DNA of 64,000 nucleotides from Chloroflexota bacterium (GTDB lineage Bacteria; Chloroflexota; Anaerolineae; Anaerolineales; UBA11579). A program made the position numbers and the translations under genes. The stretch covers positions 434,001 through 498,000 of the forward strand of contig JABFGG010000002.1 of NCBI GenBank assembly GCA_013112575.1, written 5' to 3'. How positions within the stretch are numbered: the stretch's first letter is position 1; each line of letters opens with the position of its first letter. Below, piece by piece: positions 53,856 through 63,302 of the stretch. The notes under the pieces are model-generated. The model was given only the letters and a program-made list of their open reading frames with translations, was not told the origin of the DNA and searched no databases.

Positions 53856-56609
53856 CTATGCACTGGCCTGTTGATCTCTTCTTCGTCGGAACCATTTTTC
53901 AATTTCAACCCCGATGAAAACGACAACGCTTGCCAGCAAACTGACGATGAACTCAAAGCCGGTCAATGGATTAGTGCCAAAAATACTTTGGAGTGGGCCC
54001 CAATAGATAACGGCGAGTTGCAGCAGGAATGTGAGAGATACAGCCCCGATCATAGCCTTGTTAGAAAAGATACCCTGGCTGAAAAGCGACTCGCGCTCAG
54101 AGCGAATGGCCATAGCGTTACCCATCTGGGATAGCGTGAGGGTGTTGAAGATCATCGTGCGCCAATCGGGAAGGCCAATAGAGAAGGCCCACAAACCCAT
54201 GCCCAAGGAAACTGCGCCCATCAATAACCCTACCCAAAGGACAGCTGAGCCTAACCCACGGCCCATGATGCTTTCGCCCGGCGAATAGGGCTTGCGGGTC
54301 ATCGTATTCTTTTCCGGAGCCTCAACAGCCAGGGCAAGGCCAGGGAGACCATCTGTAACTAGGTTGATCCACAAGATTTGCAAGGCCGTCAATGGTAAAG
54401 GAAGTCCGATAAAAGGAGCAAATAACATGACCAGTATCTCGCCAGCGTTGCTCGTTAGTGTGTATTTGATGAACTTGCGCACATTGTCATAGATCGTGCG
54501 GCCTTCTTCGATGGCCGCAACGATCGTGGCAAAGTTATCGTCTGTGATGACCATGTCAGCGGCTTCTTTGGAAACGTCTGTGCCGGTAATGCCCATAGCA
54601 ACGCCGATGTCACTCTTGCGGAGAGCCGGAGCGTCATTCACACCGTCGCCGGTCATGGCGACAATGTGTCCTTTGTTCTGCAGCGCTTCCACGATACGCA
54701 ATTTGTGCTCTGGGGAGACGCGAGCGAAGACAGGTATCTCTTCAACCAGGTTTTCTAATTCCTGGGTATTCATTGCGCTTAATTCTTGCCCGGTAATCAC
54801 GCGATCATTACCATCCGAAGCAATGCCCAGGTCGTAGGCAATGCGTTGGGCTGTGAGGGGATGATCACCAGTGATCATCACGGGGCGTATGCCAGCGCGC
54901 TTGGCAGTGGCAACAGCTCGCTCAACCTCTTGCCTTGGCGGATCAAGCATCGCCAGGAGGCCAATGAAAATCAAATCCTGCTCTAACTTTTCAGAATCGA
55001 CTTTTTCGATGTTGTCTTCTAGAGGTCGAAAGGCGACGCCTAAAACACGCTGACCATCTTTGGCGAATTTCTCATTGGCTTGCAATATGCGCTGGCGCAT
55101 ATCGTCGTCAAGGTCTACCGGATTGTCCCCGGCCCAAACCTGGCTTGAGATCTCTAGTAGGCCGTCGGGAGCTCCTTTAGTAAAAGCCACGTAAGGTGAA
55201 GTCCGCCAGGGTGCGTCACTTTCTTCCACCCCAACATTGGTCTGGTGGATGGTAGTCATGCGTTTGCGCTCAGAAGTGAAAGGCGCTTCGGCTACACGCG
55301 GCCAACGGTCATCTAATTCCTGTTTCCACAATCCGAGTTGTGCTGCGGCAACCACTATGGCTCCTTCGGTGGGGTCGCCAATAGCTCGGAAATCGCCGGG
55401 GGATTCGTCCACTTGTGACAATGTAGCATCATTGACTAAGGCAGCACTTTTTATCAGGAGGCCCAGGCTCCGGATCTCCGATTTATTACCAGCATGCAGC
55501 TCGGCATTAACTACTGGAATGTCTTCTTTCAGAAGTGCTTCAATGGTATCGGTTTCACCCATTACATCAAGGATCGTAACTGTCATCCGATTTTCGGTAA
55601 GTGTACCGGTCTTATCCGAGCAAATCGTGGTGACAGAACCCAATGTTTCCACTGCAGGTAATTTGCGGATGAGGGCACGACGGCGAAGCATGCGTTGTGC
55701 ACCCAGAGCTAGGGCTATTGTTACGACAGCAGGCAGGCCTTCTGGGATAGCTGCAACAGCCATAGCAATGGCGGTGAGGAACATCTCGGCAGGGTCTTCG
55801 CCTCGCAACAAACCCAGCCCAAAAACTACAGCGACGATGACTCCTGCGATGATAGCCAGCCACTTACCCAGTTCCCCCATGCGTCTCTGTAGCGGGGTTT
55901 GTTCGTCGCCAACACTCTGAATGAGTTCGGCGATCTGGCCGAGTTGCGTGCTCATGCCGGTTTCAACGATCAAGGCCTGGCCGCGGCCATACGTCACTGC
56001 GGTGCCAGAAAAGACCATGTTGCCGCGATCTCCAAGTGGCAGGTCGTCTCCCTCTAATTCGTCAATATGTTTATCAACCGCGTGGGACTCCCCAGTAAGA
56101 GAAGCCTCTTCTACGCGCAGGTTGACGGATTCGATGACGCGACCATCTGCGGGAATGGCATCGCCTGTTTCCAAGAGAACCACATCGCCCGGAACTAACT
56201 CGCGTGATTCGATTTCTTTGATCTGACCATCACGTCTGACCTTGACGATAGGCGCAGCCATACGTTTGAGGGCTGCCATAGCCTGTTCGGCGCGATACTC
56301 CTGTGTAAAACCCAGGATGGCATTGAGGATTACGATTAATAAGATAACGAGGGCATCTTTGAGATCACCCACAAAATAAGAGACGACGGCAGCTACAATG
56401 AGTACTATGACCATTGTCTCGGCAAACTGACTTAAGAGTATGCGCCAAGGGCCTTTCCCGCCTGTTTCGATCAGTTCGTTTAGACCATATTCATTTTGTC
56501 GTCGTTCTGCGGTTTGTTGGGACAACCCCTTTTCCAAATCGGCATCCAGGCTCTCTTTAACCGATGTGATGTTTTGCGTATGCCAGGATGTAATTGACTT
56601 GTCGTTCAT
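53856..56609 (-). CDS. Calcium-type P-ATPase (P2)
   Basis: 917 residues from ATG 56609; GTG 56624 is less likely because the GAGG site touches it. Actuator motif TGES, phosphorylation site DKTGTLTENRMT, hinge TGDGVNDAPALRKSDIGVAMG, and an N-terminal cation ATPase domain. The M4 segment AVAAIPEGLPAVVTIALALGA has the PEGL motif of P2-type pumps. Probably exports Ca2+ or another divalent ion. It follows the trehalose synthase stop by 4 bases. Confidence 0.92.
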   Translation of the reverse strand: MNDKSITSWHTQNITSVKESLDADLEKGLSQQTAERRQNEYGLNELIETGGKGPWRILLSQFAETMVIVLIVAAVVSYFVGDLKDALVILLIVILNAILGFTQEYRAEQAMAALKRMAAPIVKVRRDGQIKEIESRELVPGDVVLLETGDAIPADGRVIESVNLRVEEASLTGESHAVDKHIDELEGDDLPLGDRGNMVFSGTAVTYGRGQALIVETGMSTQLGQIAELIQSVGDEQTPLQRRMGELGKWLAIIAGVIVAVVFGLGLLRGEDPAEMFLTAIAMAVAAIPEGLPAVVTIALALGAQRMLRRRALIRKLPAVETLGSVTTICSDKTGTLTENRMTVTILDVMGETDTIEALLKEDIPVVNAELHAGNKSEIRSLGLLIKSAALVNDATLSQVDESPGDFRAIGDPTEGAIVVAAAQLGLWKQELDDRWPRVAEAPFTSERKRMTTIHQTNVGVEESDAPWRTSPYVAFTKGAPDGLLEISSQVWAGDNPVDLDDDMRQRILQANEKFAKDGQRVLGVAFRPLEDNIEKVDSEKLEQDLIFIGLLAMLDPPRQEVERAVATAKRAGIRPVMITGDHPLTAQRIAYDLGIASDGNDRVITGQELSAMNTQELENLVEEIPVFARVSPEHKLRIVEALQNKGHIVAMTGDGVNDAPALRKSDIGVAMGITGTDVSKEAADMVITDDNFATIVAAIEEGRTIYDNVRKFIKYTLTSNAGEILVMLFAPFIGLPLPLTALQILWINLVTDGLPGLALAVEAPEKNTMTRKPYSPGESIMGRGLGSAVLWVGLLMGAVSLGMGLWAFSIGLPDWRTMIFNTLTLSQMGNAMAIRSERESLFSQGIFSNKAMIGAVSLTFLLQLAVIYWGPLQSIFGTNPLTGFEFIVSLLASVVVFIGVEIEKWFRRRRDQQASA

Positions 56610-56613
56610 TTCG

Positions 56614-58254
56614 TTAGTAGTCACCTCTGTCTAATAAGTACCAATGATATTCAAACGCCGAAAGGGTAATCGTAATATCATTTTTTTTCAATCCTAGTTT
56701 CTGTGATGTTAGTATATCTTGTAAGCTATTTCCCTTCACATGATTCATTTCTAAATTGATAAGTTGGTCTTCTTTAGACAGGTTCTGAAGTACCAAGATT
56801 TGCTGACCTTCATAGGATCGCCAATAGGCAGCTATGGAAGTGTTGGTTATGGAGGCTTCCCAGGTAAAGTCGCCGCGGCCAAATGCTGGATGAGCTTTGC
56901 GCACTGATATCATGTGCTTGAGACGATTCAAAAGGGAGGTGGGGTCTGCCTGTTGCATAGCTACGCTTATAACTGAAGGGCGATATTCTTTGCTATCAAC
57001 TAAAGGGGCATAGAGTGAGCCGTTGAGGGCAGTTGAAAAACCGCCGTTTGGGGAGCTGTCCCATTGCATAGGAGTGCGCACACCATTGCGGTCCTCAAGC
57101 CATATGTTGTCTCCCATACCAATTTCATCTCCGTAATAGATGATGGGTGAGCCAGGCAGGGTCAATAATAGAGAATTCGCAAGCAGTAGTTTGGATAGGT
57201 CGTTGCTTAGTAGAGGAGCTAAACGGCGGCGGATGCCCAGATTGAGGCGCATGCGCTCCTCTGGTGCGTACGCCTGCCACATCCATTCACGCTCATCCTC
57301 TTCCACCATTTCCAGGGTGAGCTCATCATGGTTGCGTAAAAATATGCACCATTGTGAGTTCTCTGGAATTTCTGGAGTACGCGCGAGGATTTCCTTAATC
57401 GAACTAACATCTCCCTGGTGCAAGGCCATATATAAGCGCGGCATGATGGGGAAGTGGAAATTCATGTGCAGTTCATCGCCGTCTGCGAAGTAGGGGCGCA
57501 CATCTTCCGGCCATTGGTTAGCTTCGCCTAACAAGATGCATTCTGGATGATGTTCATCCATGTATGCTCGCACTTCTTTGATGAAGGCATGCGTTTCTGG
57601 CAGGTTCTCGCAATTGGTGCCTTCGCGCTCGTAAAGATAGGGTATCGCATCGGCCCGAAAGCCATCAATACCCATGTCGAGCCAAAACTTGAGGGCCTTG
57701 AACATTTCCTCTCGAACTTTTGGATTATCGAAGTTCAGGTCCGGTTGGGAGGAATAAAAGCGGTGCCAGTAGTATTGACCTGCTTCTTCATCCCAAGCCC
57801 AGTTCGAATCTTCCGTGTCCACGAAAATGATACGTGCCTCTTTGTAACGCTCCTGACTATCGCTCCATACGTAGTAGTCACGATATGGAGAAGCAGGGTC
57901 ACTGCGAGCTTCCTGGAACCAGTGGTGCTGATCGGATGTGTGGTTAAGTACGAGGTCCGTGATGATGCGCATGCCGCGCTTGTGGACCGCGTCTATGAGA
58001 GTTTTGAAATCTTCTAGGGTCCCAAAGTCTGGGTGGACATCGTAATAATCAGCGATGTCGTAGCCATCATCTTTTAGTGGAGATGGGTAAGTGGGTAGTA
58101 ACCAAATGCAATCCACTCCCAGGTCTTTGATGTAATCCAGTTTTTGAGTTAAGCCAGCGAGATCGCCATGACCATCGCCATTACTATCGTAGAAGGCGCG
58201 GACATAGACTTCATAAAAAACAGCGTCTTTGTACCAGAGATGGTTATTTAGCAT
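56614..58254 (-). CDS. treS: Trehalose synthase (maltose alpha-D-glucosyltransferase), GH13
   Basis: 546 residues. Start WYKDAVFYEVYVRAFYDSNG is the TreS hallmark. Catalytic residues: Asp in DGFRADAIPYLYERE, Glu in LLGEANQWPEDV, Asp in FLRNHDELTLEMV. DSNGDGHGD near the N terminus is a Ca2+-site-type loop. It interconverts maltose and trehalose. No fused maltokinase domain. 32 bases after the sucrose phosphorylase-like gene. Confidence 0.93.
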   Translation of the reverse strand: MLNNHLWYKDAVFYEVYVRAFYDSNGDGHGDLAGLTQKLDYIKDLGVDCIWLLPTYPSPLKDDGYDIADYYDVHPDFGTLEDFKTLIDAVHKRGMRIITDLVLNHTSDQHHWFQEARSDPASPYRDYYVWSDSQERYKEARIIFVDTEDSNWAWDEEAGQYYWHRFYSSQPDLNFDNPKVREEMFKALKFWLDMGIDGFRADAIPYLYEREGTNCENLPETHAFIKEVRAYMDEHHPECILLGEANQWPEDVRPYFADGDELHMNFHFPIMPRLYMALHQGDVSSIKEILARTPEIPENSQWCIFLRNHDELTLEMVEEDEREWMWQAYAPEERMRLNLGIRRRLAPLLSNDLSKLLLANSLLLTLPGSPIIYYGDEIGMGDNIWLEDRNGVRTPMQWDSSPNGGFSTALNGSLYAPLVDSKEYRPSVISVAMQQADPTSLLNRLKHMISVRKAHPAFGRGDFTWEASITNTSIAAYWRSYEGQQILVLQNLSKEDQLINLEMNHVKGNSLQDILTSQKLGLKKNDITITLSAFEYHWYLLDRGDY

Positions 58255-58286
58255 GTAGAGATTTGGCCTAAAAACTCAAGGAGTAG

Positions 58287-59756
58287 TTATACGGGATATT
58301 CCCGGATTTCGCCATGGTCAGTATTGTAGGAAATAAATGTCTTGAAGTCCTTAAGGTTGACCTTTAACTGGCAAAAGGCTTGTCCATTGCGCCAGCGTAA
58401 ATCCACTTTTTGCTTATCACTATCTACTGCTTCGAATTCACCGTCAAATGCTGGATGGTCATTCCTAAACTGGATCAGTTTTAATAACCTTTGAACGGCA
58501 TCTTTATCAACAGCTTCATTGATCTCCTCGATAGTGAAGTTATGGCGGTTGATCTCACGTCCTTCGCCTGTCCGTTCGACATTCTCTTGGTCGTTTTGTC
58601 CAGCTAATAGACCAACATAATACACTTGTGGCACACCTGGTGTGAAGAACTGGATAGCCCTGGCTGCTAGATATGCATCGTCATTGCACTCAAGCATGGA
58701 ATAATAGGAGCAACGAATTTGGTGAACATCAAAGCCATCACGGCCGCGATGCTTGGGCGAAAAGATCAGACTGAGATTGGCCCCACGTTCAAGGCAAATA
58801 TCCACGATTTTTTGCGCATCTTCCGTGCTTACCAAGTCGTCGAGATCTGGCTTGATAGGGATGCCATCGTGACAGTCCAACATTGTGAATTGTTTGTGAG
58901 GGCGCATCCTCAGATATTTAAGTAAACGCGCACTTTGTTGGTTGATCAAAGCTTCTAGAATGACGTAAGGAAGGATGAAATCGTAAATCCAATAACCGCG
59001 TTCTGCCAGCTTGAACTGGGTAGTGTAGTGAGCGTGGACTTCCGGCAACAATTCAATATTCAAAGAAGTTGCCATTTCACTTATCCAGCCTAGGAAATCA
59101 AAGATCTCGGGTTCCACAAAGAAGCTTGAGGTGCCCAGTTTTTTGATAACGTAGCCAACAGCATCCAACCGCACGATCTTGACTTGATTCCTGGCAAAGT
59201 TCTCAAAGAACTCTGTCAATAGCTGGCGAGTGGTTTCGGAGTGTATGTCCAGGTCTATCTGTTCGGAAGGTGTTACTTTGCCAAAGGTGGTCCAGACTGT
59301 TTCTTGTTCGCCAGTATCCTTAATTGTAAATGTGGAAAAAGGTTCTGTTCGGCGGAGGAACAGTTTCTCGATGTCTTCTTGGGATGGTGGGCTATTGGGC
59401 GAGACCTTGTCCATCGTCAGGAATATATCCGCATATTCTGACTTCGCACCAAGTTTGAGGAAGTCTTGGAAATAGGATGATTTTTGTGAAATGTGGTTGA
59501 CCATCAGATCAAGCAAAATATCATGGTCTTCACCAATTGCTCTAATATCTTCCCAGTTACCAAAACTGGGCTCAATTTCCAAATAAGTTAGCGGAGCAAA
59601 GCCCCTATCCCCCGAAGATGGGAAGGGGGGCAGGATGTGAATACCTCCCTGAAAAATGTCTAGGAAGTGTTTTTTTAAAACTCCATTCAGAGTTTGTAGA
59701 TTGCCTCCCAATGAGTCAGGGTAGGTGATTAGTTGGACTTTGTTTTTAACGGTCAT
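58287..59756 (-). CDS. Sucrose phosphorylase-family enzyme (GH13)
   Basis: 489 residues. VQLITYPDSLGGNL start, HILPPFPSSGDRGFAP, IVRLDAVGYV (nucleophile Asp), LLPEVHAHY (acid/base Glu) and DCHDGIP place it in the GH13 sucrose phosphorylase group. These split sucrose, sucrose-6-phosphate or glucosylglycerate with phosphate to give glucose-1-phosphate. Which substrate is not decided by sequence reading. Neighbours are the kinase and trehalose synthase. Confidence 0.88.
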   Translation of the reverse strand: MTVKNKVQLITYPDSLGGNLQTLNGVLKKHFLDIFQGGIHILPPFPSSGDRGFAPLTYLEIEPSFGNWEDIRAIGEDHDILLDLMVNHISQKSSYFQDFLKLGAKSEYADIFLTMDKVSPNSPPSQEDIEKLFLRRTEPFSTFTIKDTGEQETVWTTFGKVTPSEQIDLDIHSETTRQLLTEFFENFARNQVKIVRLDAVGYVIKKLGTSSFFVEPEIFDFLGWISEMATSLNIELLPEVHAHYTTQFKLAERGYWIYDFILPYVILEALINQQSARLLKYLRMRPHKQFTMLDCHDGIPIKPDLDDLVSTEDAQKIVDICLERGANLSLIFSPKHRGRDGFDVHQIRCSYYSMLECNDDAYLAARAIQFFTPGVPQVYYVGLLAGQNDQENVERTGEGREINRHNFTIEEINEAVDKDAVQRLLKLIQFRNDHPAFDGEFEAVDSDKQKVDLRWRNGQAFCQLKVNLKDFKTFISYNTDHGEIREYPV

Positions 59757-59770
59757 TGCTAGAGTTCTTT

Positions 59771-60424
59771 CTATTCAACTACGATCACATCATAATCTTT
59801 GGTAATGATGAAATCGGCCAGGTTCTTGTGACCGGCTATGATCTTGTGCTCAAGCTCAAGAATCTGCTCAATGAAAGGGTCGCTGGCTTCGCTGCCACGG
59901 TTCCTTTTTATTCGGTGTTCCAATGTGTCAAGGCGATTCCTGGTAATAAACACTTTTGTTTCTACATTTTTAAGTAGGGAGGTGTAAGTTCCTTCAGCAA
60001 CAATGACCTTAATGTTGTGCAGGTCAATTTCCTCTTCTTCAATCAGGTTTTGATCATAGTCAATGAGCGGTTTGGTGAGCTTTTCGTTCCCAGCAATCGC
60101 ATCTTTCAGATGCTGATTTAATAATTCCAATTTAACTTCAATGTGTGGTCCCAGCCAGGTGGGGTCTTCCCTTCGTTTGGCGTCATTGGATTTCGGAGGC
60201 AATACAAAATAATCATCTTGCCCAAGAACGATTGCTTGAATGCCATGTTTTCTTAGCTCTTCAGCGATAGCATGGCCTGTTTCGGATTTGCCGCTGCCAG
60301 ATTCCCCGCCAACAGAGATGGTATATCTTTCCGTCTTTGCGCTGATCTTCTGAAGCAGGTGAGGAACGATTTTGCCAGCAGCTTGCCGGTGCTGTTCCTC
60401 GATGATGATTACATCGCCTTTCAT
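59771..60424 (-). CDS. P-loop kinase of the uridine kinase-like/zeta-toxin-like fold
   Basis: 217 residues. Walker A GGESGSGKSETG (39-50), QDDYFVLPP after the second strand as in uridine kinase-like enzymes, then VIVAEGTYTSLL and a lid region RIKRNRG. Distinct from known sugar kinases. Its position between the sugar importer and GH13 genes suggests that it phosphorylates a product of the cluster. Substrate unknown. Confidence 0.75.
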   Translation of the reverse strand: MKGDVIIIEEQHRQAAGKIVPHLLQKISAKTERYTISVGGESGSGKSETGHAIAEELRKHGIQAIVLGQDDYFVLPPKSNDAKRREDPTWLGPHIEVKLELLNQHLKDAIAGNEKLTKPLIDYDQNLIEEEEIDLHNIKVIVAEGTYTSLLKNVETKVFITRNRLDTLEHRIKRNRGSEASDPFIEQILELEHKIIAGHKNLADFIITKDYDVIVVE

Positions 60425-60446
60425 TTTCGTTTATGCGTGAATGCCA

Positions 60447-60836
60447 TTAGACTCGACGACCCGGTTCTAAACCAGGCAACCCTATGCGATTGAGCCAGCC
60501 GATGCGCTCCATCAAAGCATCATCTAAGCGATTATAAAAACCCAACCCTTTTGGAATGGGTGAACATTGCCCGTCTAGAATCAAGCGTGACCAGGAAATT
60601 GAAGAGCTGTGGGTTTTTAATCCGAGATGTTTGATGAGTTTCACGTCAGCCAACAGGTGCTCATATTGATTGCAGGCATTATCGCCTGTATCCCCGTTGA
60701 TAATATTGTGGGGGCGGATGGTAAAGCGGTCCCAGATGCTTTCCCCTTTACCATCCGCGTTCCATGCTCCTTCGATCTGGTAGGAGGAGGTAGACGCGCC
60801 CCATTCAAAGTCTTTGGGAAATTCCAGGAATGTCAA
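60447..60836 (-). pseudogene. GH1 beta-glucosidase, truncated N-terminal remnant
   Basis: 129 residues. FPKDFEWGASTSSYQIEGAW and GKGESIWDRF are the start of family GH1; SISWSRL and KGLGFYNRLDDAL follow in the right order. Full-length members are about 450 residues and carry catalytic Glu in TFNEP and TENG. Both are absent: the similarity stops after DALMER and the next bases are a short unrelated tail and the kinase. GWLNR in the tail may come from the region past an internal deletion. Confidence 0.75.
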
Positions 60837-60885
60837 TTCAAGCCTCAGGATGTAGTCGTTGGAGTGCTCAAGAAGCTAAAGCATT

Positions 60886-60921
60886 GTGATAGAGGAATGG
60901 TAATCACCATTCCTCTATCAC
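60886..60921 (-). terminator. Long perfect hairpin after the MalG-like gene
   Basis: GTGATAGAGGAATGG and CCATTCCTCTATCAC form a 15-bp perfect stem with loop TAATCA, 14 bases beyond the MalG stop. The T run is short. It would end or slow transcription from the transporter into the GH1/kinase/GH13 genes. Confidence 0.7.
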
Positions 60922-60935
60922 ACCTGTCATTGTTA

Positions 60936-62033
60936 CTATCCTTTTACAGAACCAGCCAATAGGCCGCGTACAAAGAAGCGCTGCAGTGAGAAGAAAACGA
61001 CCATTGGCAAAACCATGGTCACAAACGCACCTGCAGTTAGCAAGTGCCAGTCTGCACCACGCGAACCAACGATCTCGGCCAGTCGCATAGTCAATACCTG
61101 AACGTCTGGGGCGGCCCCAATGAACACTAGGGCTACGAGATAGTCATTCCAAACCCATAGGAATTGGAAAATGGCAAAGGAAGCCAAAGCAGGAATAGAA
61201 AGCGGCAATATCAGGCGCAAAAAAATTGTGAAGTGTGAAGCTCCATCAATGAAAGCCGATTCCAAAATGTCTCGCGGTAAGCCTTTGACGTAACTGTATA
61301 ACAAGTACGTCGCCAATGGCAGGCCAAATCCCGTGTGTGCAAGCCAGATAGCAAGAAAGGTGCCATTGAGACCTAATACACGATAGTCCGAAAGTATCGG
61401 CACCAGCGCGATCTGCAGAGGCACAACCAACAATGCCACAACAACCGTGAAGAGTATTTTGCGCCCAGGGAAGCGCATCCATGCGAATCCGTAGGCTGCA
61501 AAGGCTGCGATCAAAATTGGAATGACCGTTGCTGGAATAGTGACTGTTAGGCTGTTTAGGAAGGCAGCAGTCATATCGTCACCTTGTTCAGTGATAACAG
61601 TACCATCAGGCTGGGTGATCTGATATTCCTTGCCGGTCAATACATTTGAATAGTTATCTAATGTGAGGTCGGTTCTCATCACCCATTGTTGTTCCTGGAC
61701 TTCAACCCTTCCTGTACGACGATTTCCAATCCAAAGAACCTGCATGCCATCTTCGGTTTCGATACCTTCACGCAATTCTTCAAAAGTGCCTGTAACACCG
61801 GCAATGTTCATCACTCCATCGCGATCCAGATCATCGTCAATTTCAATTTCATCCACAAGCACCCATTCCTGGTGTGGCAGGATAGCCCACCAACCAGAGG
61901 TGGCGATGTCAAAGCGGGTGCGAACGGAAGAAACTAATAAACCGAGAGTTGGGATGGTCCATAAGGCAACTAAAAATAAGAGGCTGCCATTGATGAAAAA
62001 ATTTGCCCAGCGACTTTGTCCAGTGGCGTTCAT
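60936..62033 (-). CDS. Sugar ABC transporter permease, MalG-like, with long external insert
   Basis: 365 residues, longer than the usual ~280. TM1 (about 15-35) is followed by an external insert of roughly 110 residues with DDDLDRDG (D68, D70, D72), an EF-hand-like acidic loop, before the normal core. The EAA loop is LPRDILESAFIDGASHFTIF. Overlaps the MalF-like gene by 4 bases. Second permease of an alpha-glucoside-type importer. Confidence 0.9.
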   Translation of the reverse strand: MNATGQSRWANFFINGSLLFLVALWTIPTLGLLVSSVRTRFDIATSGWWAILPHQEWVLVDEIEIDDDLDRDGVMNIAGVTGTFEELREGIETEDGMQVLWIGNRRTGRVEVQEQQWVMRTDLTLDNYSNVLTGKEYQITQPDGTVITEQGDDMTAAFLNSLTVTIPATVIPILIAAFAAYGFAWMRFPGRKILFTVVVALLVVPLQIALVPILSDYRVLGLNGTFLAIWLAHTGFGLPLATYLLYSYVKGLPRDILESAFIDGASHFTIFLRLILPLSIPALASFAIFQFLWVWNDYLVALVFIGAAPDVQVLTMRLAEIVGSRGADWHLLTAGAFVTMVLPMVVFFSLQRFFVRGLLAGSVKG

Positions 62034-63157
62034 TCGAAGGCCTCCTCTTCACCAAATTTGCGCAGATTGTATATCATGACGGGAACCACTAAAAGCAATA
62101 ACACGATGGCGATGGCAGAACCCAGGCCAAAGTTGCGGTTAGTGAAGTTCTGTCTATAAAAAGCCGTGGCGATCACTTCTGTTCCAAATCGCCCTCCAGT
62201 CATGACCAGCACAATGTCGAATATCTTTAATGTAAATATCACGATGGTCGTAGCCACAGTGATGATAGTGCCCCAAATGTAAGGGATCATGATGCGGAAG
62301 AAAATCTGTACTTCTGTAGCCCCATCTACACGGGCGGCTTCAATGAGGTCACCAGGGATGCCTTTGATGGCAGCTGAAAAAAGCACCATGGCATAACCGG
62401 TCTGGAGCCACACCACGATAATGATGAGGAAAAGGTTGTTCCAAGGCTGTAACAATGCCGTCCAGGCTTGAGGTTCTCCACCAAGCCCGACCCAAATGGC
62501 GTTCAGCAAACCGATCTGAGGCGCACTGATGTCTTTGACCTCATAAATGAAGTTCCAGATCACGCCTGCGCCAACGAAGGAAATCGCCATGGGGAGGAAG
62601 ATCAATGATTTGGCCAGACTTTCATAGCGGCTGCGATCCGCAAGAACTGCGATCAGCAGTCCAAGTATCACCGAAAGCGATGCGCCAAATACGATCCACA
62701 AAAGGTTGTTACGGAATACAACGATCAGGTTAGGATCTGTGAAGATATCAATGTAATTGTCAAGAAAGATGAAATTATCTGAAGTTCTGTCGAAAAAACT
62801 TAGCCATAGAGTACGGAGTGTAGGGATGGCCAGGTACCAGGCCAGGATAGCCATAGCCGGGCCAACGAAGACAAAAGGTTGCAGTCGACGAGTCCACTCT
62901 GGCCCCAAACGTTCGATGATCCAGTTGGAGACAAAGTAGAGTGCGGCAGCACCGCCTACGCCCCAAACAATCGCGATAATGGCGATTAGATACTGAGGAG
63001 CTTCGCTGTCCCTGAGGAAGATGAACCCTTGCCAGAGAACAACGAATAACACGCCCGGGACCAGCACAGAAACAACTAAGCGTCCCAATTGGCTGCCGAG
63101 CCATTCGAGGGGGTTGAAGCCAGAGCCACTACCTGGCGCTTGATCGAGTTGGGCCAT
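62030..63157 (-). CDS. Sugar ABC transporter permease, MalF-like
   Basis: 375 residues, about eight helices. NFIFLDNYIDIFTDPNL and EAA loop IPGDLIEAARVDGATEVQIF mark it as the MalF-type subunit of a CUT1 sugar importer. No ATPase gene is present in this window; a shared one elsewhere is common for CUT1 systems. Confidence 0.9.
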   Translation of the reverse strand: MAQLDQAPGSGSGFNPLEWLGSQLGRLVVSVLVPGVLFVVLWQGFIFLRDSEAPQYLIAIIAIVWGVGGAAALYFVSNWIIERLGPEWTRRLQPFVFVGPAMAILAWYLAIPTLRTLWLSFFDRTSDNFIFLDNYIDIFTDPNLIVVFRNNLLWIVFGASLSVILGLLIAVLADRSRYESLAKSLIFLPMAISFVGAGVIWNFIYEVKDISAPQIGLLNAIWVGLGGEPQAWTALLQPWNNLFLIIIVVWLQTGYAMVLFSAAIKGIPGDLIEAARVDGATEVQIFFRIMIPYIWGTIITVATTIVIFTLKIFDIVLVMTGGRFGTEVIATAFYRQNFTNRNFGLGSAIAIVLLLLVVPVMIYNLRKFGEEEAFE

Positions 63158-63242
63158 ACCTCTCTCCTTTATTTATTTGGGGATAGGAATATGCAAAATG
63201 AACAATTCAATAATAACAAAAAAGAAGTGTTTGTTGATTAGA

Positions 63243-63271
63243 GCAGGGCGATTGCATTGCAATCGCCCTGC
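63243..63271 (-). promoter_or_regulatory. Intercistronic hairpin between binding protein and MalF-like gene
   Basis: GCAGGGCGATTG and CAATCGCCCTGC form a 12-bp stem with loop CATTG, inside the 145-base gap after the binding-protein stop. No T run on either strand. It probably stabilises the binding-protein message. Confidence 0.6.
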
Positions 63272-63302
63272 AATTGTAGATTAATCTTTTACAGTCTTAG
63301 AG

